Shown piece after piece: positions 32,646 through 41,017 of a stretch of DNA of 64,000 nt. The notes beneath the pieces are model-generated. The model was not told where the DNA came from. It ran no database searches and was given only the letters and a program-made list of their open reading frames with translations. How positions within the stretch are numbered: the first letter of the stretch is position 1; each line of letters starts with the position of its first letter. A program made the position numbers and the translations under genes. This stretch comes from Flavobacterium sp. YJ01 (GTDB taxonomy: Bacteria; Bacteroidota; Bacteroidia; Flavobacteriales; Flavobacteriaceae), in the NCBI RefSeq assembly GCF_029320955.1, contig NZ_CP119757.1, forward strand, positions 2,480,001-2,544,000, in the 5' to 3' direction.

Positions 32646-33086
32646 TTAATTTATAGTGATAGGCAAATCATATTTTACACGAACAGCTTTTCCATCTACA
32701 GCGCCTGCAATCCATTTTGGAGAAAGCTTCAAAACCCGAATCGCTTCGTCTCCAAGGCCAAAACCCAAATCTTTAACAACCTTAAAGCTGGATAAGCTTC
32801 CGTCTTTTTCAATTACAAATTGCACAAATGCTTTTCCTATTACTTTATTTTTCTTTGCTTCTGCAGAAACTTTAAACGTTCTTCCAATAAATTTATAAAA
32901 CTCAGATTGTCCGCCAGGAAATTCGGGTTTTTCTTCCACTTCATCAAACGTTGCATAAATATCGCTTTCTTTAAACTCAGCTTTGTTATGAACTCCTTGC
33001 GCCCAGTTGTCGGTACAAAAAACACAAAACATTAAAATGAATACAACCTCTTTCCACTTTCTTAATAAAACCAGTTTTGCTGCCAT
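32646..33086 (-). CDS. TonB C-terminal domain protein
   Basis: A 146-residue protein with a hydrophobic N-terminal segment (about residues 12-29, WKEVVFILMFCVFCTDNWAQ, likely signal peptide) and a TonB C-terminal domain at about 50-145 (PEFPGGQSEFYKFIGRTF, VIEKDGSLSSFKVVKDLG). There is no proline-rich spanning region, so it cannot be a classical TonB. Its domain is very similar to the C-terminus of the neighbouring M56 protease, so it looks like a partial duplication of that gene. Gap to the protease gene is 28 bp; probably the last gene of a BlaI-M56 operon. Confidence 0.82.
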   Translation of the reverse strand: MAAKLVLLRKWKEVVFILMFCVFCTDNWAQGVHNKAEFKESDIYATFDEVEEKPEFPGGQSEFYKFIGRTFKVSAEAKKNKVIGKAFVQFVIEKDGSLSSFKVVKDLGFGLGDEAIRVLKLSPKWIAGAVDGKAVRVKYDLPITIN

Positions 33087-33114
33087 AATATTTGTATTAA
33101 AGATTAGCTTTAAT

Positions 33115-34338
33115 TTATTTTTCTGATTGAATTGTAATTGGTAGAGTATACATTACACGAACAGCTTCTCCATTTTCAGAAGCAGGAATCCATTTTGGAG
33201 AAAGTTTTAATACTCGAATTGCTTCATCGCCTAAACCATATCCTAAATCTTTTACCACTTTAAACTCAGATAAACTTCCATCTTTCTCAATCATAAACTC
33301 CATAAAAATTTTTCCATCTATCTTTAGCTTATCAAATTCTGCAGGAATTTTAAAATTCTGACCAATGAACTTGTAGAATTTTTCTATTCCACCTGGAAAT
33401 TGCGGTTCTTTTACGCTTGTTGTATCGTAAATGACTTTATGAACTTTTTGATTTTTTGAATTTATACTTGATTGCGCAATTGTTTCTGTACTAAAAACAA
33501 ACAGCAACATAACAAAAACAACTGTTGTAAATACAACTTTCAAAATCATTTTTATTGGAGAAACTTCTTTAGTCATCATAAGTAAACGTTTTTTAGTAAT
33601 TAAATAATTAATATTACTTGCAAGAGAAACTGTATTTTTATGAGAGGCAAAATCCAACAGAAGATTTTGATAATTTCGAACTTCTCCAAATTGCTTATTT
33701 ACTGCTTCATCTGCTAAAAATTCGTGATTGAGTTTAATCGCTTTTTCATAAAGCTTAAACATCGGATTAAACCAAAACGCGATTTGAATAACTTTAACAA
33801 ATAGAACATCCAAAGTATGTTTTTGCTCTAAATGCGCTTTTTCGTGCGCTATTAATTCTGATGGAATTTTACCGTTTTTAAAATCTTCTTGATTGATAAA
33901 AATCGCATTCCAAAACGAATGTGGCAAAACATGTTCTTGTGTCAAAACAACTTTTTGTCCTTTAATGATTTCAACTTTATTCTTTTTCATTCTGATATAA
34001 AAAGAAAATACATTTCGTATAAAACGAACAATTAAAATCGTCGCAATTACAACATAAACAACACTCAAAAAGTATATAAAAATCTCGCCGTAATTTATTT
34101 TGTTTAATACTGATCTATCAGCCAAAATCATCATTCCATCCAATTGAATAGTCGTGATTTTTCTTGAAAAAGAGGAATCAATCGAAAAAAGTTGCAACGG
34201 AATTGTCAAACTAAAAACAATGCTTGCGAGCAAATAAGCACGATTAAAACGAAACATTTTTTCGTTCTCCAACAGTATTTTGTACACTGCAAAAAACACA
34301 ATAAGAAGGAAACCTGATTTTAAAAGATACGTTATCAT
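33115..34338 (-). CDS. M56 (BlaR1-type) metallopeptidase with TonB-C domain
   Basis: A 407-residue membrane protease-sensor. N-terminal transmembrane helices (about 1-25, 33-52, 85-108) surround the peptidase domain, with zinc motif HEKAH at 165-169 and NHEFLADE at about 204-211. A further helix at about 265-286 is followed by a periplasmic TonB C-terminal domain (about 305-405). In place of the penicillin-binding sensor of BlaR1 it has TonB-C, a common layout in Bacteroidota. It should cleave the BlaI-type repressor encoded just upstream (4-bp overlap). The signal sensed is unknown. Confidence 0.92.
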   Translation of the reverse strand: MITYLLKSGFLLIVFFAVYKILLENEKMFRFNRAYLLASIVFSLTIPLQLFSIDSSFSRKITTIQLDGMMILADRSVLNKINYGEIFIYFLSVVYVVIATILIVRFIRNVFSFYIRMKKNKVEIIKGQKVVLTQEHVLPHSFWNAIFINQEDFKNGKIPSELIAHEKAHLEQKHTLDVLFVKVIQIAFWFNPMFKLYEKAIKLNHEFLADEAVNKQFGEVRNYQNLLLDFASHKNTVSLASNINYLITKKRLLMMTKEVSPIKMILKVVFTTVVFVMLLFVFSTETIAQSSINSKNQKVHKVIYDTTSVKEPQFPGGIEKFYKFIGQNFKIPAEFDKLKIDGKIFMEFMIEKDGSLSEFKVVKDLGYGLGDEAIRVLKLSPKWIPASENGEAVRVMYTLPITIQSEK

Positions 34339-34706
34339 TTTTTCTTTTTTTGAATTTCTGAATCAATTATTTTCTTAAGATCTTCCAATTCTGCGGCCGA
34401 TAAATTAGTTTCGGTTGTAAAAAAAGAAGCAAATTGTGAAGCCGAATTATTAAAGAAACTACTAATCAGTCCTTTTACATGTTTGGAGAAATAATCTGTT
34501 TTTTTTACCAAAGGATAATATTCTCTCGAATTTCCGAATTCGTTGTACGCTACAAAATTCTTTCCGATCATTCGTTTCAATAAAGTCGCGACCGTCGTCG
34601 TTGCAGGTTTAGGTTCTGGATATGCTTCTAGCAAATCTTTCATAAAAGCCTTTTCAAGCTTCCATAAATATTCCATTAATTGTTCTTCTGAGTTTGATAA
34701 TTGCAT
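34335..34706 (-). CDS. BlaI/MecI/CopY family transcriptional repressor
   Basis: A 123-residue winged-helix regulator. The HTH region is MQLSNSEEQLMEYLWKLEKA, then ATTTVATLLKRMIGKNFVAYN, followed by the dimerisation and cleavage part ending in a lysine-rich tail. In the family, the partner M56 protease cuts the repressor and releases the operon. The stop overlaps the protease start by 4 bp. It is the first gene of the set, so the operon is probably autorepressed; no operator was confirmed. Confidence 0.93.
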   Translation of the reverse strand: MQLSNSEEQLMEYLWKLEKAFMKDLLEAYPEPKPATTTVATLLKRMIGKNFVAYNEFGNSREYYPLVKKTDYFSKHVKGLISSFFNNSASQFASFFTTETNLSAAELEDLKKIIDSEIQKKKK

Positions 34707-34744
34707 GTTTTTGAAGTTGCTAAGTTTCTAAGATGCTAAGTTTT

Positions 34745-35176
34745 TTAGCCTTTAATATTTATTTTTTGTTCTGAAATTAATTCTCCTTTTTCATATTTTC
34801 TAATCTGAAATAATTTTCCTTTATCGGAGTAAAATTTCCATTCTCCAAAATAAAACCAATGCGATTCTGTCTCGCTTATTTCTAATTTGGTTTTCCCTTT
34901 CGATTCCAGTTTCCCGTTTTCGTAATAACTTTTTACAATACAGATTCCGTTTTTATATTTTTCTAATTTGTAAAGTTTCCCGTTTATAAAAGTTTTCCAT
35001 TTTTTAACAGGCAGATCATTTTTATAAAATTCAACAGATTTATATTCTGTACTATCCTGAACATAAATATCAACCCATTTCCCTTCTCTCTTTTTATCAA
35101 TTCTCTGATTAATAAGCTTCGATTTACATCCAAAAAATGATACTAAGATTATAGCAAAAAGTATTTTTCTAATCAT
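34745..35176 (-). CDS. Lipoprotein with MORN-like repeats
   Basis: A 143-residue lipoprotein: MIRKILFAIILVSFFGC has the lipobox at Cys17. The rest contains repeats of the type Y-x-N-G-x-(L/I)-x-x-x-x-x-Y (KNDLPVKKWKTF, INGKLYKLEKY, ENGKLESKGK, DKGKLFQIRKY), as in MORN_2/YwqK-like proteins. These form beta hairpins and are found in surface or toxin-immunity proteins, but no such neighbour is seen here. Function unknown. It is 38 bp before the BlaI gene on the same strand. Confidence 0.75.
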   Translation of the reverse strand: MIRKILFAIILVSFFGCKSKLINQRIDKKREGKWVDIYVQDSTEYKSVEFYKNDLPVKKWKTFINGKLYKLEKYKNGICIVKSYYENGKLESKGKTKLEISETESHWFYFGEWKFYSDKGKLFQIRKYEKGELISEQKINIKG

Positions 35177-35394
35177 TCTACCTCTACAATTATAGATTCA
35201 ACTCTACAAATGTAGAATTAAATTTCAAAAAAGCAAGAAAAAGTTTTCTTTTTAACTTTAAAAATCAAATTATCAACAAAATAGGAAGTATTTCTTATTG
35301 ATTAAAACCAATAAAATCAAAGATAAATAGATATAAAAAATCCTTCAAAACAAACAAACCTTTGTTACTTTGTCTCTCTGTCACTTTGAACCTC

Positions 35395-36492
35395 TTAAAA
35401 CGGAAGCAGCTCTAAAGTTCTCTCCACTTCATCCAAATCGATATAGAAATTTTCTTCTTTCTGAATTCCAACAACAAAACTATAATTGATATTTTCCATG
35501 TCTGTTGTATTTTTAATAACCGCACTAAAACGAGTTGGCGGTTGCAGAACCAAAACAGAAGAACCAGATTCCAGCATCATTAAACCATGAAACAAATGGC
35601 TTCCTTCTATGCCAATGAGAACTTTGGCGCCCGAACAAGCCAACAGTATTTCTGATGCAGTATTTTGAGTTACGTCTACGATTTTAAAACCGTATTTTTC
35701 GCGGAGTTTTTCTGCAATTTCGATTTCGTTTAACATAACGCGCGATATTCCAGAGTTTCGTCTTAAAATAAAAACGCCAGGATGAGAATTTGCTGGAAAT
35801 CGTGCTAATAGTTTTGTTCTGTTTGCCGCAAATCTGAGATGTTTGCTTTCATTATTTCCCCAATTATCATCGAAGAAAATCGCATTTTTAAGATATGCCG
35901 AATTCGTTCGAAACGGATTCATTTCTAAGAACGATTCGTATTCCGCCATGTGAGAATACGGAATAATATTGGAAGTTACAGGTGTTCCTTCGGCAGCAGC
36001 CAAAGCATAATTAGCGCAATCATCTGTAAGCCAAAGCCCAAAATATTGATTGCCTTCAGAAGTACTGTAAAGTGCTGCATGATCAATTTCCGTATTCATT
36101 AAAACCTTCGGAAAATAATTCATTTTATTAGAAAGCTGAAAAGTCGGATGAAGCCTAAAATTATGAAGTCCTTTATAAATAAAACCATTAATCATCCAGA
36201 TATCTTTAAGCTTGTACGCTCGCGTTTCTTGATGTTCAACTTCAAAACCTCCGTGCATAGCCTTAAACGGATCATCGGTGTATGCTGTACCTGTAATACG
36301 CTCTAATTGTCCTTCTAGAAAAAAAGCTTTTGGCGAAATAGTAGTATTTCCGGGAGCAATCTGCCATGATTTTACAGCGAGGTAATCTAAAATTTCTCCC
36401 TCGCGAAACATAGCATGTGATTTTTTTATTCCTCTAAGATATCTTGTATATGCTATCGGCGAAAATCTAATTTTTTTTTGAATTATGTCCAT
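35395..36492 (-). CDS. Glycosyltransferase family 61-like protein
   Basis: A 365-residue protein of the GT61 (DUF563) type. The C-terminal part has FILRRNSGISRVMLNEIEIA, EILLACSGAKVLIGIEGSHLFHGLMML (the family signature with GxHGAxLxN-like pattern as GIEGSHLFHGL) and VLVLQPPTRF. The N-terminal part is less conserved. GT61 enzymes transfer pentose or other sugars to glycans; no polysaccharide gene cluster is nearby. No signal peptide is evident, so cytoplasmic. It stands alone with long AT-rich upstream DNA. Confidence 0.8.
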   Translation of the reverse strand: MDIIQKKIRFSPIAYTRYLRGIKKSHAMFREGEILDYLAVKSWQIAPGNTTISPKAFFLEGQLERITGTAYTDDPFKAMHGGFEVEHQETRAYKLKDIWMINGFIYKGLHNFRLHPTFQLSNKMNYFPKVLMNTEIDHAALYSTSEGNQYFGLWLTDDCANYALAAAEGTPVTSNIIPYSHMAEYESFLEMNPFRTNSAYLKNAIFFDDNWGNNESKHLRFAANRTKLLARFPANSHPGVFILRRNSGISRVMLNEIEIAEKLREKYGFKIVDVTQNTASEILLACSGAKVLIGIEGSHLFHGLMMLESGSSVLVLQPPTRFSAVIKNTTDMENINYSFVVGIQKEENFYIDLDEVERTLELLPF

Positions 36493-36851
36493 TGGCTAAT
36501 ATTAAAATCAACATTAAAATAACATTAGAAAAATTTGTAAAAACAAAACTATATTTAATATCAAAACACAATCGATGATAATAAAATCAAATTTAACTTA
36601 AATTATTAAACAAAACACAAACACAACATTAAAATTTTAATATTAAAAAGATAAAATTTGAAACCATTAAAAACAAAAAATTTAACCGCAAAGAGCGCAA
36701 GGTTTTTCTAAGAAAAAGTATATAAACGAAAAGTTCGCAAAGCTTTATCATATAGCTTTGCGAACTTTTATAAATCTTACTTAAAAAAATCTTAGCTCCC
36801 GATAGCTATCGGGATTGCGTAAATTCTTAGCGCTCTTTGCGGTTAAAAAAA
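36493..36851. other. 359-bp intergenic region, AT-rich with a long repeat hairpin
   Basis: The left 190 bp are very AT-rich (homopolymer-like AAAATTTAATATT runs) and hold no recognised site besides possible GT61 promoter DNA. The right half is the repeat described at 36683-36845. Confidence 0.6.
36683..36845. repeat. Nested inverted dispersed repeat with perfect palindrome
   Basis: Outer arms: AACCGCAAAGAGCGCAAGG and AGCGCTCTTTGCGGTT. Inner arms: AAAGTTCGCAAAGCTTTATC and TAGCTTTGCGAACTTTTATA. A side unit contains the perfect palindrome CCCGATAGCTATCGGG. It is the same family as the arms around the GxxExxY gene (19694, 20196) and the unit at 51015-51136. Confidence 0.85.
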
Positions 36852-38240
36852 CTACTTAGAAAGCTCCACAAAATACTTGTAAAACAAAGGAATAGTTTCA
36901 ATTCCTTTCAAGTAATTAAAAATTCCGAAATGTTCATTTGGCGAATGAATGGCATCAGAATCCAAACCAAATCCCATTAAGATAGTTTTGCTTTTTAATT
37001 CTTTTTCAAACAAAGCCACAATCGGAATACTTCCGCCAGAACGAACAGGAATTGCAGGAACTCCAAACGTTTCTGTATACGCTTTATTTGCCGCCTGATA
37101 ACCAATGCTATCAATTGGCGTTACATAACCTTGACCACCGTGATGCGGCGTTACTTTTACCGTAACTCCAGCTGGCGCAATGCTTGTAAAATGTTTGGTA
37201 AAAAGTTCTGTAATCTCTTCCCATTCCTGATTTGGAACCAAACGCATCGAGATTTTAGCAAAAGCTTTACTCGCAATAACCGTTTTTGCACCTTCGCCAG
37301 TATAACCGCCCCAGATTCCGTTTACGTCTAATGTCGGACGGATTGAGTTGCGCTCGTTTGTTACATAACCTTTTTCGCCGTAAACATCGGCAATGTTTAA
37401 AGCATTTTTATATTTTTCTAAACTAAAAGGCGCTTTTGCCATTTCAGCTCTTTCTTCTGCAGATAATTCCTGAACTTTATCGTAGAATCCTGGAATCGTG
37501 ATATGATTGTTTTCGTCATGAAGAGAAGCAATCATTTTTGCTAAAATATTAATCGGATTCGCTACTGCTCCACCGTATAAGCCTGAATGCAAATCGCGGT
37601 TCGGACCTGTAACTTCTACTTCAACATAACTCAAACCTCTTAAACCTGTTGTGATAGACGGTTGTTGGTTAGAGATCATTCCTGTATCTGAAATCAAGAT
37701 AACATCGTTTTTCAGTTTTTCCTGATTACGTTCTACAAACCAAGCCAAACTTGCTGAACCTACTTCTTCTTCACCTTCGATCATGAATTTTACGTTGCAA
37801 GGCAAATTATTGTTTTGCACCATATATTCAAGCGCTTTTACGTGCATGTACATTTGCCCTTTGTCGTCACATGCTCCACGCGCGAAGATGGCGCCTTCTG
37901 GGTGAATATCTGTAGTTTTTATAACGGGTTCAAAAGGTGGTGAAGTCCATAATTCTAATGGATCTGGCGGTTGTACGTCGTAGTGTCCGTAAACTAAAAC
38001 CGTTGGAAGATTTGGATCTATAATTTTTTCTCCGTAGATAATTGGGTAACCTGGAGTGTCGCAAGTTTCGACATAATCGCATCCTGCTTTTGATAAACTT
38101 TCTTTTACAGCCTCTGCTGTGTCAATAACATCTTGAGAATATGCAGTGTCGGCACTTACCGACGGAATTTTTAATAATTCGATCAATTCGTTGATAAACC
38201 GATCTTTATGTTGTTGAACGTAGGACTTAATATTTTCCAT
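36852..38240 (-). CDS. M20-family dipeptidase
   Basis: A 462-residue metallopeptidase of the M20 (carnosinase-like/ArgE) family. Motifs are VLVYGHYDVQPPDP (first zinc His and catalytic Asp), GACDDKGQMYMHV (bridging Asp), MIEGEEEVGSASL (catalytic Glu-Glu) and the dimerisation part with DLHSGLYGGAVANP. The last zinc His is in DSDAIHSPNE. All metal ligands are present. It hydrolyses di- or short peptides in the cytoplasm. A -7 element TACATTTG lies at 38263-38270 (minus). Monocistronic. Confidence 0.93.
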   Translation of the reverse strand: MENIKSYVQQHKDRFINELIELLKIPSVSADTAYSQDVIDTAEAVKESLSKAGCDYVETCDTPGYPIIYGEKIIDPNLPTVLVYGHYDVQPPDPLELWTSPPFEPVIKTTDIHPEGAIFARGACDDKGQMYMHVKALEYMVQNNNLPCNVKFMIEGEEEVGSASLAWFVERNQEKLKNDVILISDTGMISNQQPSITTGLRGLSYVEVEVTGPNRDLHSGLYGGAVANPINILAKMIASLHDENNHITIPGFYDKVQELSAEERAEMAKAPFSLEKYKNALNIADVYGEKGYVTNERNSIRPTLDVNGIWGGYTGEGAKTVIASKAFAKISMRLVPNQEWEEITELFTKHFTSIAPAGVTVKVTPHHGGQGYVTPIDSIGYQAANKAYTETFGVPAIPVRSGGSIPIVALFEKELKSKTILMGFGLDSDAIHSPNEHFGIFNYLKGIETIPLFYKYFVELSK

Positions 38241-38262
38241 TTAAATTATTTTTATAGAAAAC

Positions 38263-38270
38263 CAAATGTA
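38263..38270 (-). promoter_or_regulatory. -7 promoter element for the M20 dipeptidase
   Basis: TACATTTG on the minus strand matches TAnnTTTG, 22 bp upstream of the start codon at 38240. Confidence 0.5.
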
Positions 38271-38306
38271 CAAAAAAGAGAATTAAAAAAAATTTTGAAA
38301 AAAGTC

Positions 38307-38336
38307 TTTGATAATTGGAAACTATGCTTATCTTTG
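38307..38336 (+). promoter_or_regulatory. Promoter of tRNA-Leu
   Basis: TTTG (38307-38310), 18-bp spacer and TATCTTTG (38329-38336) fit the consensus; the tRNA begins 13 bp further on. Confidence 0.75.
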
Positions 38337-38349
38337 CACCCACAATTCC

Positions 38350-38431
38350 GCGGATATGGTGAAATTGGTAGACATGCCAGACTTAGGATCTGGTGCCGCA
38401 AGGCGTGTAGGTTCGAGTCCTATTATCCGCA
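38350..38431 (+). tRNA. tRNA-Leu (UAG)
   Basis: The acceptor stem is GCGGATA/TATCCGC with discriminator A. The D-arm is GGTGAAATTGG. The anticodon stem CCAGA/TCTGG encloses the loop CTTAGGA, so the anticodon is TAG. It has the long class II variable arm (TGCCGCAAGGCG) and the T-arm GGTTCGAGTCC. The 3' CCA is not encoded. A promoter precedes it and a terminator follows. Confidence 0.95.
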
Positions 38432-38433
38432 CT

Positions 38434-38468
38434 AAAAAAGCTTCTGAATATTTTTTCAGAAGCTTTTT
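38434..38468 (+). terminator. Terminator of tRNA-Leu
   Basis: AAAAAGCTTCTGA pairs with TCAGAAGCTTTTT around a short loop; T run at the end. Confidence 0.8.
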
Positions 38469-38613
38469 GTTTTTACTTCATTTTGCCTTTTGTTATTAAA
38501 ATTGTTGATAAGCAATTTACTACAATAACTAATTGTTGTTTTCTATTTTTATTTTTGAAAATCTATTCTTTTATTGATTCTTTAAATTAGGCAACAATAA
38601 ACTTTAAAAATAA

Positions 38614-39432
38614 ATGATAAGTTTTATAAATAAATACACAGCATTAATCACAGGAAGTCTGATCTTTTTAGGTTATTGTCGCTATCATTTTTATTATAAT
38701 GAATTTGATATTGTAATATATAATTACATTACTACTTCGGAATTACTCCTCTCATTTTTTCCCATAATAGTCCAATATTTTATACCAATTGGCCTAATTA
38801 TTTATCTTGCTATTTTACGTCCTAAGGAGCAACCTCTTATAAGTAATGGAAAGAACTATACCAAAAGAGCACAAACGAAAGAAGATAGAAGAACAAGAAT
38901 ATATTTATTAGATTTTGTTTTAAATAAAAGATTAAAAATAAATACAAGATTTAAAATATTTTTAAGCATACTAACTCATCCTTTCTCTTTATGTTTTTTA
39001 TTCTTATTATGGGGAACAATAAAATTTTGGATAGCTGTAAATGAAAATCAAAAAATTGAAGAAGTAGAAGGGCTTTTTTACGGCTTAACTTTTACATGGC
39101 TGGTGTTCATTCTAGAACCAATTTTTTCAAACTCTTTTTCAGGAAATAAGTTTTTAATCATAAAAATGTCAAATTACTTTTTGATATTAACATTATTCAT
39201 TTATTTATCTCAAAAAATAGGAGCAATAAAGAAAATGGAAAACGTAGATAATTCATTAGTTACAATAATAACAAACTCAAAAGAATTAATAAAAAGTAAT
39301 AGCAATTTTATTTTTATAGGCAGAACGAATGAATATACATTTTTTAGGTTTAAAAAAGAAAAAACCAATTTTATAATACGCAATTCTGACATCTACACTT
39401 TTAAAAAAAGCGAACCAAAAAGCAAAATGTAA
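38614..39432 (+). CDS. Unrecognised membrane protein A (accessory)
   Basis: A 272-residue protein not assigned to a family. About five transmembrane helices are visible (near residues 10-25, 44-66, 115-137, 150-170 and 183-200). A charged cytoplasmic loop follows the second helix (TKEDRRTRIYLLDFVLNKRL). The last 70 residues are soluble and beta-rich (NSNFIFIGRTNEYTFFRFKK, IRNSDIYTFKK). Codon use is very A/T-rich, more than in housekeeping neighbours. It is followed after 41 bp by another membrane protein of the same outline (39474), and lies right behind tRNA-Leu. Both points suggest accessory DNA. Function unknown. Confidence 0.65.
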   Translation: MISFINKYTALITGSLIFLGYCRYHFYYNEFDIVIYNYITTSELLLSFFPIIVQYFIPIGLIIYLAILRPKEQPLISNGKNYTKRAQTKEDRRTRIYLLDFVLNKRLKINTRFKIFLSILTHPFSLCFLFLLWGTIKFWIAVNENQKIEEVEGLFYGLTFTWLVFILEPIFSNSFSGNKFLIIKMSNYFLILTLFIYLSQKIGAIKKMENVDNSLVTIITNSKELIKSNSNFIFIGRTNEYTFFRFKKEKTNFIIRNSDIYTFKKSEPKSKM

Positions 39433-39473
39433 ACCAACTTTTCTATCTAATTTTAAAATAAAAACTATTAAAA

Positions 39474-40277
39474 ATGATCCAAACAGGTATTACCTTAACT
39501 GATATAATTAAATTTATTCAAAAGTATCTTAATATATTAATTATAGTACCCGCATTTATTGGAGGCTTATGGCAATTAATAGAACTATCAAATATATCAA
39601 TATCTTTTATTAGATTTTTTTCATTAAGCCAAATTGTGTCAGACGGCTTACTAATTTTAATATTTATGCTGATTGCTAGTTTTACTTATATGCTTGGCTG
39701 GTTTGGTGATAGATTGTTTTTTATTAACAAACAATCTGCTGATTCTGAATTATTAAATTCGGATGATTATGAGAAACACAGAAAGAAGGAATTATCAAAA
39801 TGGATGGTTATATTTTTAATGTCATATTCATTTTCATTGTTTTATTTTTTAAAATTCATGTACAAAACACCAAACTTCACTGATTTAAAATCTTCAGTTA
39901 GTATAACACTTATATTTATTATAACATTAAATCGCACCTTGAATGCATGCTACAATTTTGCACAAGACAAACATAAGAAGATTTTTAAACTTTGTAATTT
40001 TTTCCTTTTAATACTGTATGTTATAATTGCAATTTTTCTTAGCAAACGTATTCATTCCGTTTTTATAAATACCAACAATATTATTAATATTGAAAATATA
40101 AAAAAAGATGTTTCTTTAAAGTACCCTAATACAAAACAGGAATTACTTTACTTTAACGATAAATATTTATTCATTAAACTTATTAATATTCCTCAAAAAG
40201 CTTCAAAAGATAAAAAAAAAATGAAGAAAGAAGATAAAGTTTATATAATGGAACTAAACAAATTATTTACAAAGTAA
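39474..40277 (+). CDS. Unrecognised membrane protein B (accessory)
   Basis: A 267-residue protein with about five transmembrane helices (near 17-33, 58-80, 110-128, 140-155, 172-192) and a soluble C-terminal 65 residues (KQELLYFNDKYLFIKLIN, KVYIMELNKLF). The order of helices and the beta-rich tail resemble membrane protein A, although sequence similarity is weak, so they may be distant relatives or partners. No signal peptide, no catalytic motif. The two genes probably form an operon. A hairpin repeat lies downstream at 40331-40447. Confidence 0.65.
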   Translation: MIQTGITLTDIIKFIQKYLNILIIVPAFIGGLWQLIELSNISISFIRFFSLSQIVSDGLLILIFMLIASFTYMLGWFGDRLFFINKQSADSELLNSDDYEKHRKKELSKWMVIFLMSYSFSLFYFLKFMYKTPNFTDLKSSVSITLIFIITLNRTLNACYNFAQDKHKKIFKLCNFFLLILYVIIAIFLSKRIHSVFINTNNIINIENIKKDVSLKYPNTKQELLYFNDKYLFIKLINIPQKASKDKKKMKKEDKVYIMELNKLFTK

Positions 40278-40330
40278 AAAAAGGATGTTTTCATTCTTAT
40301 AAATTCTACATCCTTCAAAATAGCAAACCT

Positions 40331-40447
40331 CATCTTGACGAAAGGAGCTTTTCCAGCAAAACCAACAGTTTGTACGCCATAAAAATTTGCGGAAATCACT
40401 CTCAATTTTTTGTTGGTTTGCTTTTACTTTCTCCTTTCGTCGAGATG
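40331..40447. repeat. Inverted dispersed repeat behind membrane protein B
   Basis: CATCTTGACGAAAGGAG (40331-40347) and CTCCTTTCGTCGAGATG (about 40431-40447) form the outer arms; GCAAAACCAACA and TGTTGGTTTGC form inner arms. It resembles the GACGAAGGAG repeat at 45567-45664. Confidence 0.8.
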
Positions 40448-40462
40448 AAGATTTTATTTGTA

Positions 40463-40696
40463 TTAATTAGCATCCAAATAAGGATCGAGCACTTCTGCCA
40501 ATCTGTTCAGCCAATAAAAATTATCCCCAATTCGAGGCAATTCTGCATTAACACTTTCACGACCTCGCATAGAACTTAGCGAAAGGGAATAATTTACCTG
40601 TCTAAGCATCTTCGCCATATCTTTTACATCAACAACATCACTAAAAAAATCTTTTAATCTCGTTTCGAGTTCTTTCGATACACTTTCTGTAATCAT
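40463..40696 (-). CDS. Small protein of unknown function, divergent from XRE regulator
   Basis: A 77-residue soluble protein, helical and charged (VSKELETRLKDFFSDVVDVK, MAKMLRQVNYSLSLSSMRG, NFYWLNRLAEVLDPYLDAN). No known domain is recognised. It is divergent from a 76-residue XRE regulator with an 82-bp gap holding a perfect 24-bp palindrome. The pairing is like phage-type or toxin-antitoxin-like regulator modules, but nothing in this protein marks a toxin. Confidence that it is a real gene is good because the region has a normal divergent promoter layout. Confidence 0.6.
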   Translation of the reverse strand: MITESVSKELETRLKDFFSDVVDVKDMAKMLRQVNYSLSLSSMRGRESVNAELPRIGDNFYWLNRLAEVLDPYLDAN

Positions 40697-40725
40697 TATC
40701 TTATTTTTCGGTCAAATATAACATT

Positions 40726-40749
40726 TTTTGACACAAATTTGTGTCAAAA
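40726..40749. promoter_or_regulatory. Perfect 24-bp palindrome, likely XRE operator
   Basis: TTTTGACACAAA and TTTGTGTCAAAA, perfect dyad with no spacer, in the 82-bp divergent gap between the 77-residue gene and the XRE gene. It is the size of an operator for a dimeric or tetrameric helix-turn-helix protein. Confidence 0.7.
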
Positions 40750-40778
40750 CAAAAAATATTTGTTATGACTTTTGAAAT

Positions 40779-41009
40779 ATGAATATTTCAGAAGAAACTT
40801 TTATCTCAAATCTAGGCATTCACATTAGACAACTACGTGAAAAGAAAGGCTTATCACAACAAGCTTTAGCCGAAGATTGCGACATTCCAAGAAATCAAAT
40901 TGGCAGAATTGAAAGAGCTGAAATAAATACAGGTATAAAAACCCTTATACGAATAGCGAATGCTTTAGATATTGATCTTAAAGAATTGCTTGATTTTCCT
41001 TTGAAATAA
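40779..41009 (+). CDS. XRE family helix-turn-helix regulator (76 aa)
   Basis: A 76-residue single-domain Cro/CI-type regulator. HTH pattern: GIHIRQLREKKGLSQQALAE, DIPRNQIGRIERAEINTG, ANALDIDLKELLDFP. It has no extra dimer or protease domain. It most likely binds the palindrome just upstream (40726-40749) and controls itself and the divergent small gene. Families like this accompany mobile elements, toxin-antitoxin loci and restriction systems; none is found beside it here. Confidence 0.88.
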   Translation: MNISEETFISNLGIHIRQLREKKGLSQQALAEDCDIPRNQIGRIERAEINTGIKTLIRIANALDIDLKELLDFPLK

Positions 41010-41017
41010 TAATTCAG

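Noticed and set aside
34745..35176. YwqK-type antitoxin of a toxin-antitoxin pair
   Set aside because: The MORN-like repeats fit, but the protein is a lipoprotein and no toxin gene is adjacent.
38208..38499. Two plus-strand frames overlapping tRNA-Leu
   Set aside because: They overlap the tRNA and its promoter; no domain or conserved start.
40726..40749. Rho-independent terminator at the palindrome
   Set aside because: It lies in a divergent promoter gap, has no loop and no one-sided T run; operator is more likely.
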